From the NCBI GenBank assembly GCA_018712885.1, contig DVGE01000324.1, positions 1-12,880 of the forward strand: a stretch of DNA of 12,880 bases, written 5' to 3'. The position numbers and the translations under genes were made by a program. Source of the DNA: Candidatus Pullichristensenella stercoripullorum. GTDB lineage: Bacteria; Bacillota; Clostridia; Christensenellales; Aristaeellaceae. Below are positions 6,413-12,637 of the stretch, piece after piece. Numbering within the stretch: the stretch's first letter is position 1; the number at the start of each line of letters is the position of its first letter. The notes beneath the pieces are model-generated. The model saw nothing but the letters and a program-made list of their open reading frames with translations, made no database searches and was not told where the DNA came from.

Positions 6413-7288
6413 TTATCCCAGTGCCCGCACCGCCAACAGGAGCGAACCGACCGCGCCGCTGTTGTTGCCCAGTCCCGGGGGAACGATGTAGGTGTCGATG
6501 TGTTCAAGGATGGCCGGATGGCTGACGTAGTTGTTGAGCAGCTCCAATGTGCGCTTGCGCACCATGGGGAACAGGTGCTCCTGATGCATGACGCCGCCGC
6601 CGAGCACGATGCGCTCGGGCGAGAGGATCACCGTGGTATTCGCGCACATCTGCGCCAGGTATTCCGCCTCGATCTCCCAGGCGATGTGATCCGGCGGCAG
6701 CTCGTGCGCGGGAACGCCCCAGCGCTGCTGCATGGCCTTTCCGCAGGCCATGCCTTCCAGACAGCCGTCGTGGAAGGGGCAGAAGCCGTGCGGGGCGGGG
6801 TCTTTCGGATGCGGCCGCATCAGCATGTGGCCCATCTCCGGGTGCACCAGGCCGTGCAGCAGCGTGCCGCGATAGTAGAAGCCGCCGCCCAGACCGGTGC
6901 CGATGGTGTAGTACACCAGGCTGCCCAGCCCCTTGCCGGCGCCCATCTCCGCCTCGCCCAGCGCCGCGCCGTTGACGTCGGTATCAAAGCCCACGGGCAC
7001 GCCCAGCGCCTCCATCAGCCTGCCGCGCACGGATACGTGGCTCCAGCCGGGCTTGGGCGTGTTGGTGATGTAGCCATATGTTGGGGAATCCTCGTTGAGA
7101 TCCACAGGGCCAAAACAACTCACGCCAAGCGCCTCGATGCCCCGGCCCTGAAAGAACGAAATGACGTCCGCAAACGTCGATCCCGGGTCGCGCGTGGGGT
7201 AACTCTCCCGCTCAAAGACTTCGCCCTTTTCATTGCCCAAGGCGCAGACCATCTTTGTCCCGCCAGTTTCCAAAGCTCCCAGCAACAC
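6413..7288 (-). CDS. ROK-family sugar kinase, fructokinase-like
   Basis: The protein has 291 residues, the usual length for ROK fructokinases (fructose + ATP to fructose 6-phosphate, cytosol). Motifs: GALETGGTK at 4-12 (phosphate loop); GPVD at 60-63; DTDVNGAALGE at 102-112, with probable catalytic base D104; TIGTGLGGG near 128-136; EMGH (H154) plus C170-x2-H173-x2-C176, the zinc site of the family; and ERIVLGGGV near the C-terminus. GTG 7288 was chosen: SD AGGAGGG (7301-7295) then gives a 6-base gap, whereas ATG 7294 would abut the SD, and homologues begin 'ML-x-GA-x-E-x-GGTK'. A longer open frame upstream to 7447 runs across the promoter and a terminator and was rejected. Fructose is the likely substrate; another hexose or an amino sugar cannot be excluded. 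Confidence 0.93.
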   Translation of the reverse strand: MLLGALETGGTKMVCALGNEKGEVFERESYPTRDPGSTFADVISFFQGRGIEALGVSCFGPVDLNEDSPTYGYITNTPKPGWSHVSVRGRLMEALGVPVGFDTDVNGAALGEAEMGAGKGLGSLVYYTIGTGLGGGFYYRGTLLHGLVHPEMGHMLMRPHPKDPAPHGFCPFHDGCLEGMACGKAMQQRWGVPAHELPPDHIAWEIEAEYLAQMCANTTVILSPERIVLGGGVMHQEHLFPMVRKRTLELLNNYVSHPAILEHIDTYIVPPGLGNNSGAVGSLLLAVRALG

Positions 7289-7318
7289 GGACATCCCTCC
7301 TATTATGATCTTGTTACT

Positions 7319-7347
7319 ATCATATACTTTTCCGGGCGATTCGTCAA
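7319..7347 (-). promoter_or_regulatory. Sigma-A-type promoter of the ROK kinase/TraX unit
   Basis: On the minus strand TTGACG (7347-7342) and TATGAT (7324-7319) are 17 bases apart. Transcription from about 7312 gives a leader of roughly 24 bases that includes the SD. It lies between the spoVA terminator and the kinase gene, so the two units are separate. Confidence 0.87.
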
Positions 7348-7402
7348 CCCTGAAAAGCTCCGAAATGTGCGGATGAAACTTGACAGGTTTGTCCGTGTCG
7401 AC

Positions 7403-7437
7403 AAAAAAGCCCTGCCCCGTTGCATCCGGGGCAGGGC
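7403..7437 (-). terminator. Intrinsic terminator of the spoVA operon
   Basis: On the minus strand a perfect 10-base-pair stem (GCCCTGCCCC, 7437-7428, with GGGGCAGGGC, 7418-7409) and a 9-base loop are followed directly by six Ts (7408-7403). It starts six bases after the spoVAE stop. Confidence 0.95.
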
Positions 7438-7443
7438 TCAGGT

Positions 7444-7812
7444 TCATGGCTTGGCCTTGGGTTTGAAAATGAGCGCGTTAAGAAGGCCAAAGAAGATCGC
7501 CGCGGCGATGCCCGCCGCCGCGCGCGTCACGCCGCCGGCGAGCGCGCCGAGAACGCCGTAACTGTTCACGGCTTCGATGGCGCCCATGGCCAGCGAGTAA
7601 CCAAAGCCGGTGAGCGGCACCGTGGCCCCCGCGCCGGCGAAGTCCACCAGCGGCTTGTAGACGCCCAGGGCGGTGAGGAACACGCCCGCCGTGACAAACA
7701 GTACCAGTATGCGGGCGTTGGTCAGCTTCGTGGTCTGGATGAGCACCTGCCCCACCACGCAGATGAGCCCGCCGACCACGAAAGCCTTGACAAGATCCCA
7801 GAAAACTTCCAT
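7444..7812 (-). CDS. spoVAE: Stage V sporulation protein AE
   Basis: The protein has 122 residues and about four hydrophobic segments. The opening FVVGGLICVVGQVLI and the middle stretch FAGAGATVPLTGFGYSLAMGAIE are diagnostic for SpoVAE (SpoVAEb type, PF03862 family, shared with SpoVAC). It is an inner spore-membrane part of the channel that moves Ca-dipicolinate into the forespore and releases it at germination. Two consecutive ATGs are possible; ATG 7812 is 7 bases from SD GGAGG (7824-7820) and was preferred over ATG 7815 (gap 4). The spoVAD stop overlaps the start region (ATGATG), so the two are coupled. It is the last gene of the operon, with a strong terminator directly after it. Confidence 0.94.
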   Translation of the reverse strand: MEVFWDLVKAFVVGGLICVVGQVLIQTTKLTNARILVLFVTAGVFLTALGVYKPLVDFAGAGATVPLTGFGYSLAMGAIEAVNSYGVLGALAGGVTRAAAGIAAAIFFGLLNALIFKPKAKP

Positions 7813-8819
7813 CATTGCACCTCCAGACGCGCGGCGTAGGCGATGCCGGGGATGGTCTCGGCCTGCATGGTGCTCGTGGGGCTGAGCATGGCCCCGGAGC
7901 CGACCAGAAGCACGCGCTTCAGTTCCCCGCGCTCCATGCGCTTCATCAGCCAGCCGCAGGAGACCGCCGCCACGCAGCCGCAGCCGCTGCCGCCCGCGTG
8001 GGTATCCTGTTCCTGAAAGAACAGCGACGCGCCGCAATCCACCAGCTTTTCCGGCGGCAGCGGGCGCCCGCGCTCGCGCAACAGCCGCAAGAGTATCTCG
8101 CGGCCGATCCAGCCGAGGTCGCCGGTGGCGATGAGGTCAAAGTCGTCCGCCGCGGCGCCGGTGTCGTCCAGATGGGCGAGAATGGTCGCTTCCACCGCCG
8201 GAGCCATGGCCGCGCCCATGTGGTTGGCGTCCTTGATCTTGCGATCGACGATGCGCCCCAGCGTGCCGGCAGTGACGTGCAGGCCCGGGCCCTCCTCCGC
8301 CGCGAGCAGCGCGCAGCCCGCAGCCGTGGCCGTCCACTGGGCCGAGGGCGGGCGTTGCGTGCCCATCTCCAAGGGGAAGCGGAACTGCCGCTCCGCCGTA
8401 CAGAAGTGGCTGGAGGCGGCGCAGAGGGCGTTTTGCAGATAGCCGCCGCTGACCAGCGCCGCGGCCAGCACCAGCCCCTCCACAAACGTCGAGCAGGCAC
8501 CGTAGAGGCCCACCAGCGGCACGCCCAGGGCGCGGGCGGCAAAACCCGTGGCGATGATCTGGTCGTTGAGATCGCCGCTGAAGAGCGCCTGCGCATCCTC
8601 CGGGACGACGTCCGCGTCGGTCATGGCGCGCGCCACACAGCGGCGCAGCATCTCACTCTCCCCCATCTCCCAGGTCTTCTGTCCAAAGAGATCGTCCCGC
8701 GAGACTTCGTCGAACCACGCCGCCAGCGGGCCCTCGCTTTCCTTGGGGCCGACGATGGAGGCATGCGCGGCGACGCGCGGCGGGCGATCGTAGAGGAACG
8801 TGCGCTCCCCGACCCTCAC
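7812..8819 (-). CDS. spoVAD: Stage V sporulation protein AD
   Basis: The protein has 335 residues, normal for SpoVAD (PF07451), a thiolase-fold protein on the outer face of the spore inner membrane that binds dipicolinic acid. Recognisable stretches are ASIVGPKESEGPL near residue 20, FSGDLNDQI near 80, GLYGACSTFVEGL near 105, DLIATGDLGWIGR near 229, and GGSGCGCVAAV near 278. GTG 8819 was chosen: it is 8 bases from the SD AAAGGAG and overlaps the spoVAC stop as GTGA, while the earlier GTG 8828 lies on the SD itself. Tight coupling with spoVAC and spoVAE indicates one operon, expected to be read in the forespore late in sporulation. Confidence 0.96.
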   Translation of the reverse strand: MRVGERTFLYDRPPRVAAHASIVGPKESEGPLAAWFDEVSRDDLFGQKTWEMGESEMLRRCVARAMTDADVVPEDAQALFSGDLNDQIIATGFAARALGVPLVGLYGACSTFVEGLVLAAALVSGGYLQNALCAASSHFCTAERQFRFPLEMGTQRPPSAQWTATAAGCALLAAEEGPGLHVTAGTLGRIVDRKIKDANHMGAAMAPAVEATILAHLDDTGAAADDFDLIATGDLGWIGREILLRLLRERGRPLPPEKLVDCGASLFFQEQDTHAGGSGCGCVAAVSCGWLMKRMERGELKRVLLVGSGAMLSPTSTMQAETIPGIAYAARLEVQ

Positions 8820-9277
8820 AAGAACCACTCCTTTACCGCCCAGTAGACGAGGCCGACGACGATGGAGGCGCTGATGCCGTAGGTGAGCACCGGCCCGGCG
8901 ATCTGAAACAGCTTCGCGCCGAGCCCGAGCACCATTCCCTCGCGGCGGAACTCGATGGCGGGCGCGGCCACGGAATTGGCAAAGCCGGTGATGGGCACCA
9001 CGGAGCCGGCGCCGGCATACTTGCCGATGCGGTCATAAACGCCGATGCCGGTGAGCGTCGTGCCGAGGAAGATCAGGGCGCAGCTGGTGAACATCGGCGC
9101 GGTCAGTTCGCCCAGCTCCAGCGTCCGCGCCAGCATGGTCAGCGCCTGACCAATGGCACAGATGAGGCCGCCGACCCAGAAGGCGCGCAGGCAGCCGCGC
9201 AGGTGGCGCGAGCCCGGCGTCAATTCGTCCACGAGGCGCGCGTAGCGCTGTTCCTGGGGCGTTTTTTGTTCGTTCAT
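8816..9277 (-). CDS. spoVAC: Stage V sporulation protein AC
   Basis: The protein has 153 residues (the family is about 150) with a hydrophilic N-terminus of about 30 residues and four membrane helices. The stretches FWVGGLICAIGQALT and KYAGAGSVVPITGFANSVAAPAIEF are diagnostic (PF03862). SpoVAC is the mechanosensitive channel component through which Ca-dipicolinate crosses the spore inner membrane. ATG 9277 has SD AAGGAGG seven bases upstream; the longer frame to 9325 adds an unlikely basic leader. Its ATGA overlaps the end of a short upstream frame. The stop overlaps spoVAD. Confidence 0.96.
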   Translation of the reverse strand: MNEQKTPQEQRYARLVDELTPGSRHLRGCLRAFWVGGLICAIGQALTMLARTLELGELTAPMFTSCALIFLGTTLTGIGVYDRIGKYAGAGSVVPITGFANSVAAPAIEFRREGMVLGLGAKLFQIAGPVLTYGISASIVVGLVYWAVKEWFL

Positions 9278-9402
9278 GGTTTTTCCTCCTTCGCGCGCAG
9301 GCCCGTGTCGGCGCGTCGGGCGCACATGCGCGTTTCGCGGTCGCCGGGGCGAGGCTGGTATTCCAGCGCGAAGCCGGGGATGCTCTGTCGCTCGTCAGGC
9401 AC
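9274..9402 (-). CDS. Short frame between the 54-residue gene and spoVAC, possibly the 3' part of a frameshifted gene
   Basis: A 42-codon frame begins at GTG 9402 (the bases GTGCCTGA overlap the stop of the preceding gene) and ends in a TGA that overlaps the spoVAC ATG as ATGA. About 80% of its codons end in G or C, better than the other two frames here, and its composition is protein-like: charged and soluble, with PDERQSIPGFALEYQPRPGD at the start. The GTG has no convincing SD. Read together with the 54-codon gene, a single +1 shift at a GGGG run (about 9408-9411) would give one membrane-anchored protein of about 96 residues. It could be a real overlapping gene, the second half of a split gene, or a chance frame. 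Confidence 0.45.
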   Translation of the reverse strand: MPDERQSIPGFALEYQPRPGDRETRMCARRADTGLRAKEEKP

Positions 9403-9559
9403 GCGAACACCCCGCTTCCAGGCGCACGAACATCGCGCCGTCGTAGCGCGGCGGCGATTCCTGGCGCAAGGCGCTGACCAGCATCATGGCCAGCACCGCC
9501 GCTGCCCAGAAAAGCAGGAACCAGCGGCCAAAGCGCACACGTCTGTTGCTCTGCTGCAT
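9395..9559 (-). CDS. Tiny single-pass membrane protein at the head of the spoVA operon
   Basis: The protein has 54 residues: a basic N-terminus (RRVRFGR), one membrane helix (about 13-31, rich in F, L, A and M), and a short polar tail facing outward by the positive-inside rule. ATG 9559 has a good SD (GGAGGG, gap 6). The gene lies 59 bases after the lactate dehydrogenase stop and leads directly into the frame at 9274 and then spoVAC. I do not recognise it. The last four residues (CSRA) may be out-of-frame read-through after a G run; see the 9274 entry. A role in spore-membrane assembly would be guesswork from position alone. Confidence 0.65.
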   Translation of the reverse strand: MQQSNRRVRFGRWFLLFWAAAVLAMMLVSALRQESPPRYDGAMFVRLEAGCSRA

Positions 9560-9574
9560 ATTTATCCCTCCGGG

Positions 9575-9605
9575 CATATTGTCTGCAAACAGAAGGCGTT
9601 TATGC
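9575..9605 (-). promoter_or_regulatory. Weak candidate sporulation promoter for the spoVA operon
   Basis: GCATA (9605-9601, minus strand) fits the -35 of forespore sigma factors F and G, and CAATATG (9581-9575) partly resembles a sigma-G -10. The gap of 19 bases is one more than usual and the -10 is poor. It is listed because spoVA operons are normally sigma-G dependent and no sigma-A promoter is seen in the 59-base gap. Confidence 0.28.
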
Positions 9606-9618
9606 GCGCGAGACACGT

Positions 9619-10584
9619 TCAGCGCCTCATACGCTCCACTTGCTCCGCCGCGCGCGCGTCCATCGACGCGACTGCGTCGGCGCTGGCGCGCAGGGCTGCC
9701 AGCTCGTCCGGCGCCAGCTTGATGGGAATGCGGCGCAGCACGCCCGCGCGCCCCACCACGCACGGCAGGCTCAGACAAACGCCCTCGAGCCCGTATTCCC
9801 CGGACAGGCGCGAGGAAACGGTGAGAATGGAGCGTTCATCCCGCAGGACGGCCCGCGCAATGCGGCATACCGCCACGGCGATGGCGTAAAACGTCGCTCC
9901 TTTCCAGGCGATGACGCGGTCCGCCGCATGCCGGACGTTTTCGTCAAAAGCGGCGCGCATCACCTCCGGCAGTCGCGCGTCACAGACGCCGCAGTGGTCG
10001 CAGTATTCCTCCAGCGTCATACCCGCGATGGACATGGCGCTCCACGCGGGCAGCTCGCTGTCGCCATGCTCGCCCAGCACGATGGCATGGATGCTGGCCG
10101 CGTCCACGCCCGTATGCAAGCTGAGCATGTAGCGCATGCGCAGGCTATCGAGCACAGTGCCGCTGCCAAGTACGCGCTGGGGTGGAAAGCCGGTACAGGC
10201 GAGAGCCGCGCTTGTGAGCGCATCCACTGGATTGGCGACCACCAATACCACGGCCTCCGGTGCGCGGCGGATGATCTCCTCTGCCGCCGCGCGCGTCACG
10301 GCAAGGTTGCGCGATAAAAGGTCGCGCCGCGTCTCTCCGGGCCGCTGGTTTGCCCCCGCCGTCATGACCACCAAGTCCGCCCCTCCAAGCATTTCATATC
10401 CGCCGCCCACAAACCGTGCGGCAGGCAGCAACGGCGCGGCGTGGGCGATATCCAGCGCTTCGCCGCGCGCCTTGTCCGTCTTTACATCAATCAGGGCCAG
10501 TTCCTCCGCCAACCCCGCCTGCGCCAATGCGAAAGCGCATGTCGCGCCTACTTGCCCCGCGCCGATAATTGCGATTTTTGCCAT
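9619..10584 (-). CDS. ldh: L-lactate dehydrogenase
   Basis: The protein has 321 residues, cytosolic, reducing pyruvate to L-lactate with NADH. Features: Rossmann motif GAGQVG at 8-13; D33 after the second strand (NAD preference); AGANQRPGETRRDLL at 76-90 with Q80, the residue that marks lactate rather than malate dehydrogenases, and R86; NPVD at 118-121; VLDSLR with D146 and substrate arginine R149; catalytic H173 in GEHGDSELPAWS. The sequence is complete. ATG 10584 has SD GGAGGAG with about a 7-base gap. It lies between the phosphate-transport terminator and the spoVA operon; no terminator was seen after it, so read-through into the spoVA leader is possible. Its promoter was not clearly identified. 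Confidence 0.95.
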   Translation of the reverse strand: MAKIAIIGAGQVGATCAFALAQAGLAEELALIDVKTDKARGEALDIAHAAPLLPAARFVGGGYEMLGGADLVVMTAGANQRPGETRRDLLSRNLAVTRAAAEEIIRRAPEAVVLVVANPVDALTSAALACTGFPPQRVLGSGTVLDSLRMRYMLSLHTGVDAASIHAIVLGEHGDSELPAWSAMSIAGMTLEEYCDHCGVCDARLPEVMRAAFDENVRHAADRVIAWKGATFYAIAVAVCRIARAVLRDERSILTVSSRLSGEYGLEGVCLSLPCVVGRAGVLRRIPIKLAPDELAALRASADAVASMDARAAEQVERMRR

Positions 10585-10633
10585 GTTTATCTCCTCCGGC
10601 GTCAGTTTGCGCAGAAAGCAGAAAAAAGATCGC

Positions 10634-10654
10634 TTGCGCGGCAAAAAAGCGCAA
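10634..10654 (-). other. Second hairpin in the gap upstream of ldh
   Basis: TTGCGC (10654-10649) and GCGCAA (10639-10634) on the minus strand form a 6-base-pair stem with a 9-base loop. TTTTTT (10627-10622) follows six bases later. It sits 20 bases beyond the main terminator. It may be a back-up terminator or part of the ldh leader. Confidence 0.35.
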
Positions 10655-10655
10655 C

Positions 10656-10680
10656 AAAAAAGGCCGCCTTTCGGTGGCCT
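10656..10680 (-). terminator. Intrinsic terminator of the pit/DUF47 operon
   Basis: On the minus strand AGGCCACC (10680-10673) and GGCGGCCT (10668-10661) form an 8-position stem with one A-C mismatch and a GAAA tetraloop, followed by a run of Ts (10661-10656). It lies about 23 bases after the DUF47 stop. Confidence 0.9.
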
Positions 10681-10702
10681 CAAAAGAATCCTCATGTCAG
10701 GA

Positions 10703-11326
10703 TCAGGTATTCTTCATCACAACTTCCTCGACCGCGTCCGCAACCTTCTCGCAGGCGTCGCAGCAGTCCTCAAGGCAGGCGTAGATGTCCCGCCAGGCGA
10801 TCAGCTCAAATGGGTCGCTACAAGTGAGTTTGAGGTTGCGCATGGCTTCGCGGTGGAGCCTGTCGCCCTCTTCTTCCATGGTGTTGATGGCAATGATGCT
10901 CTCCATCAGCTTATCGGACTTTTTGTAATTCTCGAACTCCGCCATCAGCTTTTGCAGCTCCTGGCACTGTTTGACGATGAGATCGACCATCGGCATCACA
11001 TCCGGGCGGCACTTGCGGATGTCGTTCATGTAAAGGCTAAGCACAACTTCCTCAATCAGGTCGACGATCTCGTCAAGCACATGGGAAATGTTGACAATAT
11101 CCTCGCGATCAATGGGCGGCAGAAATTCGCGCAACAGACGGCTCATCATGTCGTGCTTTTTCAAGTCCGCAGCGTGCTCGATCTCGTGGATGGCGTCCGC
11201 CTCCTGGCGCAACCTGTCCGGCTGAAAGTCGGCGAACATGGCGTTGAGCGCCGTCGAAGCCTTGCACGCGCAGTCGATCATCTCACAAAAGAACGTAAAG
11301 TAGCTGTACCCTGTCTTCTTGGCCAA
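10703..11326 (-). CDS. DUF47 family PhoU-like protein, Pit accessory
   Basis: The protein has 207 residues, all-helical, soluble and acidic, the length of DUF47/TIGR00153 proteins (PhoU-domain relatives, YkaA in Bacillus). Typical stretches: SYFTFFCEMIDCACKAS near the N-terminus, EADAIHEIEHAADLKKHDMMSRL around 42-64, PPIDREDIVNISHVLDEIVDLIEE around 71-94, and EEEGDRLHREAMRNL around 154-168. The acidic/histidine helices are the usual metal-binding bundles. TTG 11326 was chosen, nine bases after SD AAGGAG; an earlier in-frame TTG (11344) would precede the SD. The gene is 18 bases after the pit stop. DUF47 proteins are encoded beside Pit transporters in many bacteria and are thought to control them. 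In many genomes DUF47 precedes pit; here it follows. Confidence 0.92.
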   Translation of the reverse strand: MAKKTGYSYFTFFCEMIDCACKASTALNAMFADFQPDRLRQEADAIHEIEHAADLKKHDMMSRLLREFLPPIDREDIVNISHVLDEIVDLIEEVVLSLYMNDIRKCRPDVMPMVDLIVKQCQELQKLMAEFENYKKSDKLMESIIAINTMEEEGDRLHREAMRNLKLTCSDPFELIAWRDIYACLEDCCDACEKVADAVEEVVMKNT

Positions 11327-11344
11327 AATGCCCCACTCCTTCAA

Positions 11345-12409
11345 TTAAAAGATCGCGATGAACAGCTTTGCCATGAGAAAGCCGACCAGTCCACAGCCGG
11401 GGAACGTCAAGACCCATGTGAGCACCATCTCGCGCACAACGCTCCAGTTGACGCTCTTGAGGCGGCGCGCCGCGCCCACGCCCATGATGGCGGTGGTCTT
11501 GGTGTGCGTAGTGGAAACGGGGATGCCCGTCACTGAGGAGAGCAGCAGACAGCCCGCCGCGGCCAGATCCGCGGAAAAGCCCTGATGCACGTCGAGCTTG
11601 ACCATGTCCATGCCCACGGACTTGATGATGCGCAGACCGCCGATGGACGTGCCCAGGCCCATGACGATGGCGCACAGCGCCATCAGCCAGATGGGTATTT
11701 CCACCGTGCCCATCTCCGCCTGACCGCTGGAGAGCGCCATGCCGAGGAGGAACACGCCGATGAACTTCTGCCCGTCCTGCGCGCCGTGCATGAAGGCCAT
11801 GGCCGCCGCGCCGCCGATCTGCGCCGCGCGGAAGCCCTTGTTGGCGCGCCGGCGCTCGGCGTGGCGGAAGAGCAGCGCCACGAGTTTGGCGACGATAAAG
11901 CCCAATACGAAGCCCAGGAGCGTCGAGAGCACCAGGCCGTAGACGACCTTGAGCCATTCGCCGCCGTTGATGCCGGACATGCCGTTGTGCAGGGCGATGG
12001 CTGCGCCGGAAAGACCGGCGATGAGCGCGTGGCTCTCGCTGGTGGGGATGCCGAACTTCCAGGCCGCCGTCGCCCACGTGACGATGGCGACCATCGCCGC
12101 GCAAAGTGCCACGAGCGCCTCGTGAGCGTCGCCGCCGAAATCCACCATATTGTAGATCGTTTCCGCGACCTTTTTGTTGATGAGCGTCATGACCAGAACG
12201 CCGAGGAAATTGAAGATGGCCGCCATGATGATCGCCGGACGAGGGCGCATGGCGCGTGTGGAAACGCATGTGGCGATGGCGTTGGGCGCGTCCGTCCAAC
12301 CATTGACGAGGATCACGGCCAGCGTGAGGATGCTGGTGACGATCAGCGTCGGGTATTGGCCCATCATCGCGAAGTAACCGGAAATGTCAAGAAAACTGGA
12401 ACTGGGCAT
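11345..12409 (-). CDS. pit: Pit-family inorganic phosphate transporter
   Basis: The protein has 354 residues, an integral membrane symporter for (metal-)phosphate (PF01384), with about ten membrane helices in two inverted repeats. The repeat signatures are clear: GWTDAPNAIATCVSTRAM near residue 37 and FGIPTSESHALIAGLSGAA near 118 in the first half; MAFMHGAQDGQKFIGVF near 203 and GIPVSTTHTKTTAIMGVG near 290 in the second. A basic loop, RHAERRRANKG, lies between halves. ATG 12409 was chosen, although its SD is weak (GGGAG about 13 bases upstream); an upstream in-frame TTG at 12436 has none, and ATG at about 12343 would trim the N-terminus. It is first in an operon with the DUF47 gene. The promoter and Pho-box-like repeats upstream suggest regulation by phosphate. 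Confidence 0.95.
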   Translation of the reverse strand: MPSSSFLDISGYFAMMGQYPTLIVTSILTLAVILVNGWTDAPNAIATCVSTRAMRPRPAIIMAAIFNFLGVLVMTLINKKVAETIYNMVDFGGDAHEALVALCAAMVAIVTWATAAWKFGIPTSESHALIAGLSGAAIALHNGMSGINGGEWLKVVYGLVLSTLLGFVLGFIVAKLVALLFRHAERRRANKGFRAAQIGGAAAMAFMHGAQDGQKFIGVFLLGMALSSGQAEMGTVEIPIWLMALCAIVMGLGTSIGGLRIIKSVGMDMVKLDVHQGFSADLAAAGCLLLSSVTGIPVSTTHTKTTAIMGVGAARRLKSVNWSVVREMVLTWVLTFPGCGLVGFLMAKLFIAIF

Positions 12410-12476
12410 AGGTGAGATCCCGCTCCCTTCTGTCAAGCAGCCGGTAAATGTTAACGAGGTCCATACACTTATCTAT

Positions 12477-12485
12477 ATTATAGCA
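12477..12485 (-). promoter_or_regulatory. Extended -10 promoter of the pit operon
   Basis: On the minus strand TGCTATAAT (TGn followed by a consensus TATAAT at 12482-12477) is an extended -10 box. The hexamer 17 bases upstream shows no -35 match, which is common for extended -10 or activated promoters. Transcription from about 12470 gives a leader of about 60 bases. Confidence 0.75.
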
Positions 12486-12512
12486 TACTATTTCGCACTG
12501 CGACGGGAATTT

Positions 12513-12540
12513 CTACAAGTTTTTGCAAGTGTTTTGTTAA
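12513..12540 (-). promoter_or_regulatory. Pho-box-like direct repeats upstream of pit
   Basis: On the minus strand TTAACA (12540-12535), TTGCAA (12528-12523) and TTGTAG (12518-12513) are spaced 12 and 10 bases start to start. This resembles the TT[A/T/C]A[C/T]A direct repeats at about 11-base period bound by PhoP in Bacillus. They end 30 bases before the -10. The setting (phosphate transporter, no -35) supports a PhoP-type site; this is inference. Confidence 0.42.
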
Positions 12541-12589
12541 GATGCGGGGCTAATTTCATCAAAACAGGTGCTTTGAAGGCAAAACACGC

Positions 12590-12622
12590 AAAAAAGCGGT
12601 CCGAAAGTCTGTGTCCGGACCG
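12590..12622 (-). terminator. Intrinsic terminator of the HAD-hydrolase gene
   Basis: On the minus strand CGGTCCG (12622-12616) pairs with CGGACCG (12603-12597), with a loop of 12 bases that can shorten by extra pairs. It is followed by a short GC closing pair and six Ts (12595-12590). It begins 16 bases after the stop at 12638. Confidence 0.88.
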
Positions 12623-12637
12623 ATCTATATGTCTTTT

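Noticed and set aside
6409..6507. N-terminal extension of the TraX-like protein
   Set aside because: It overlaps the ROK kinase C-terminus in another frame and has a random-looking S/T/R/W composition.
7348..7402. Small inverted repeats (GACA-GGTT-TGTC and TGTCGACA) upstream of the ROK promoter
   Set aside because: They are too short to distinguish from chance and lie upstream of the -35 without matching a recognised operator.
7289..7447. N-terminal extension of the ROK kinase
   Set aside because: It would be translated from DNA holding the kinase's own promoter and the spoVA terminator.
6239..7561. A 440-codon open frame on the plus strand opposite the ROK kinase and TraX genes
   Set aside because: It is the antisense shadow of GC-rich genes with clear family motifs. 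It lacks an SD and crosses the spoVA terminator and the kinase promoter, and its product is low-complexity (H, R, A, Q-rich).
7815..8846. A 343-codon open frame opposite spoVAD
   Set aside because: It is an antisense shadow, rich in R, A, G and H, with no SD and no recognisable domain; spoVAD is certain.
9033..9410. Third reading frame across the region before spoVAC
   Set aside because: It also has moderately high G/C third positions, but the product is A/R/P/T-rich, it runs deep into spoVAC out of frame, and its start lacks an SD.
10136..11536. A 466-codon open frame on the plus strand
   Set aside because: It crosses ldh, its leader, a terminator and the DUF47 gene in antisense. It has no SD, and the composition changes along the frame as expected of a shadow.
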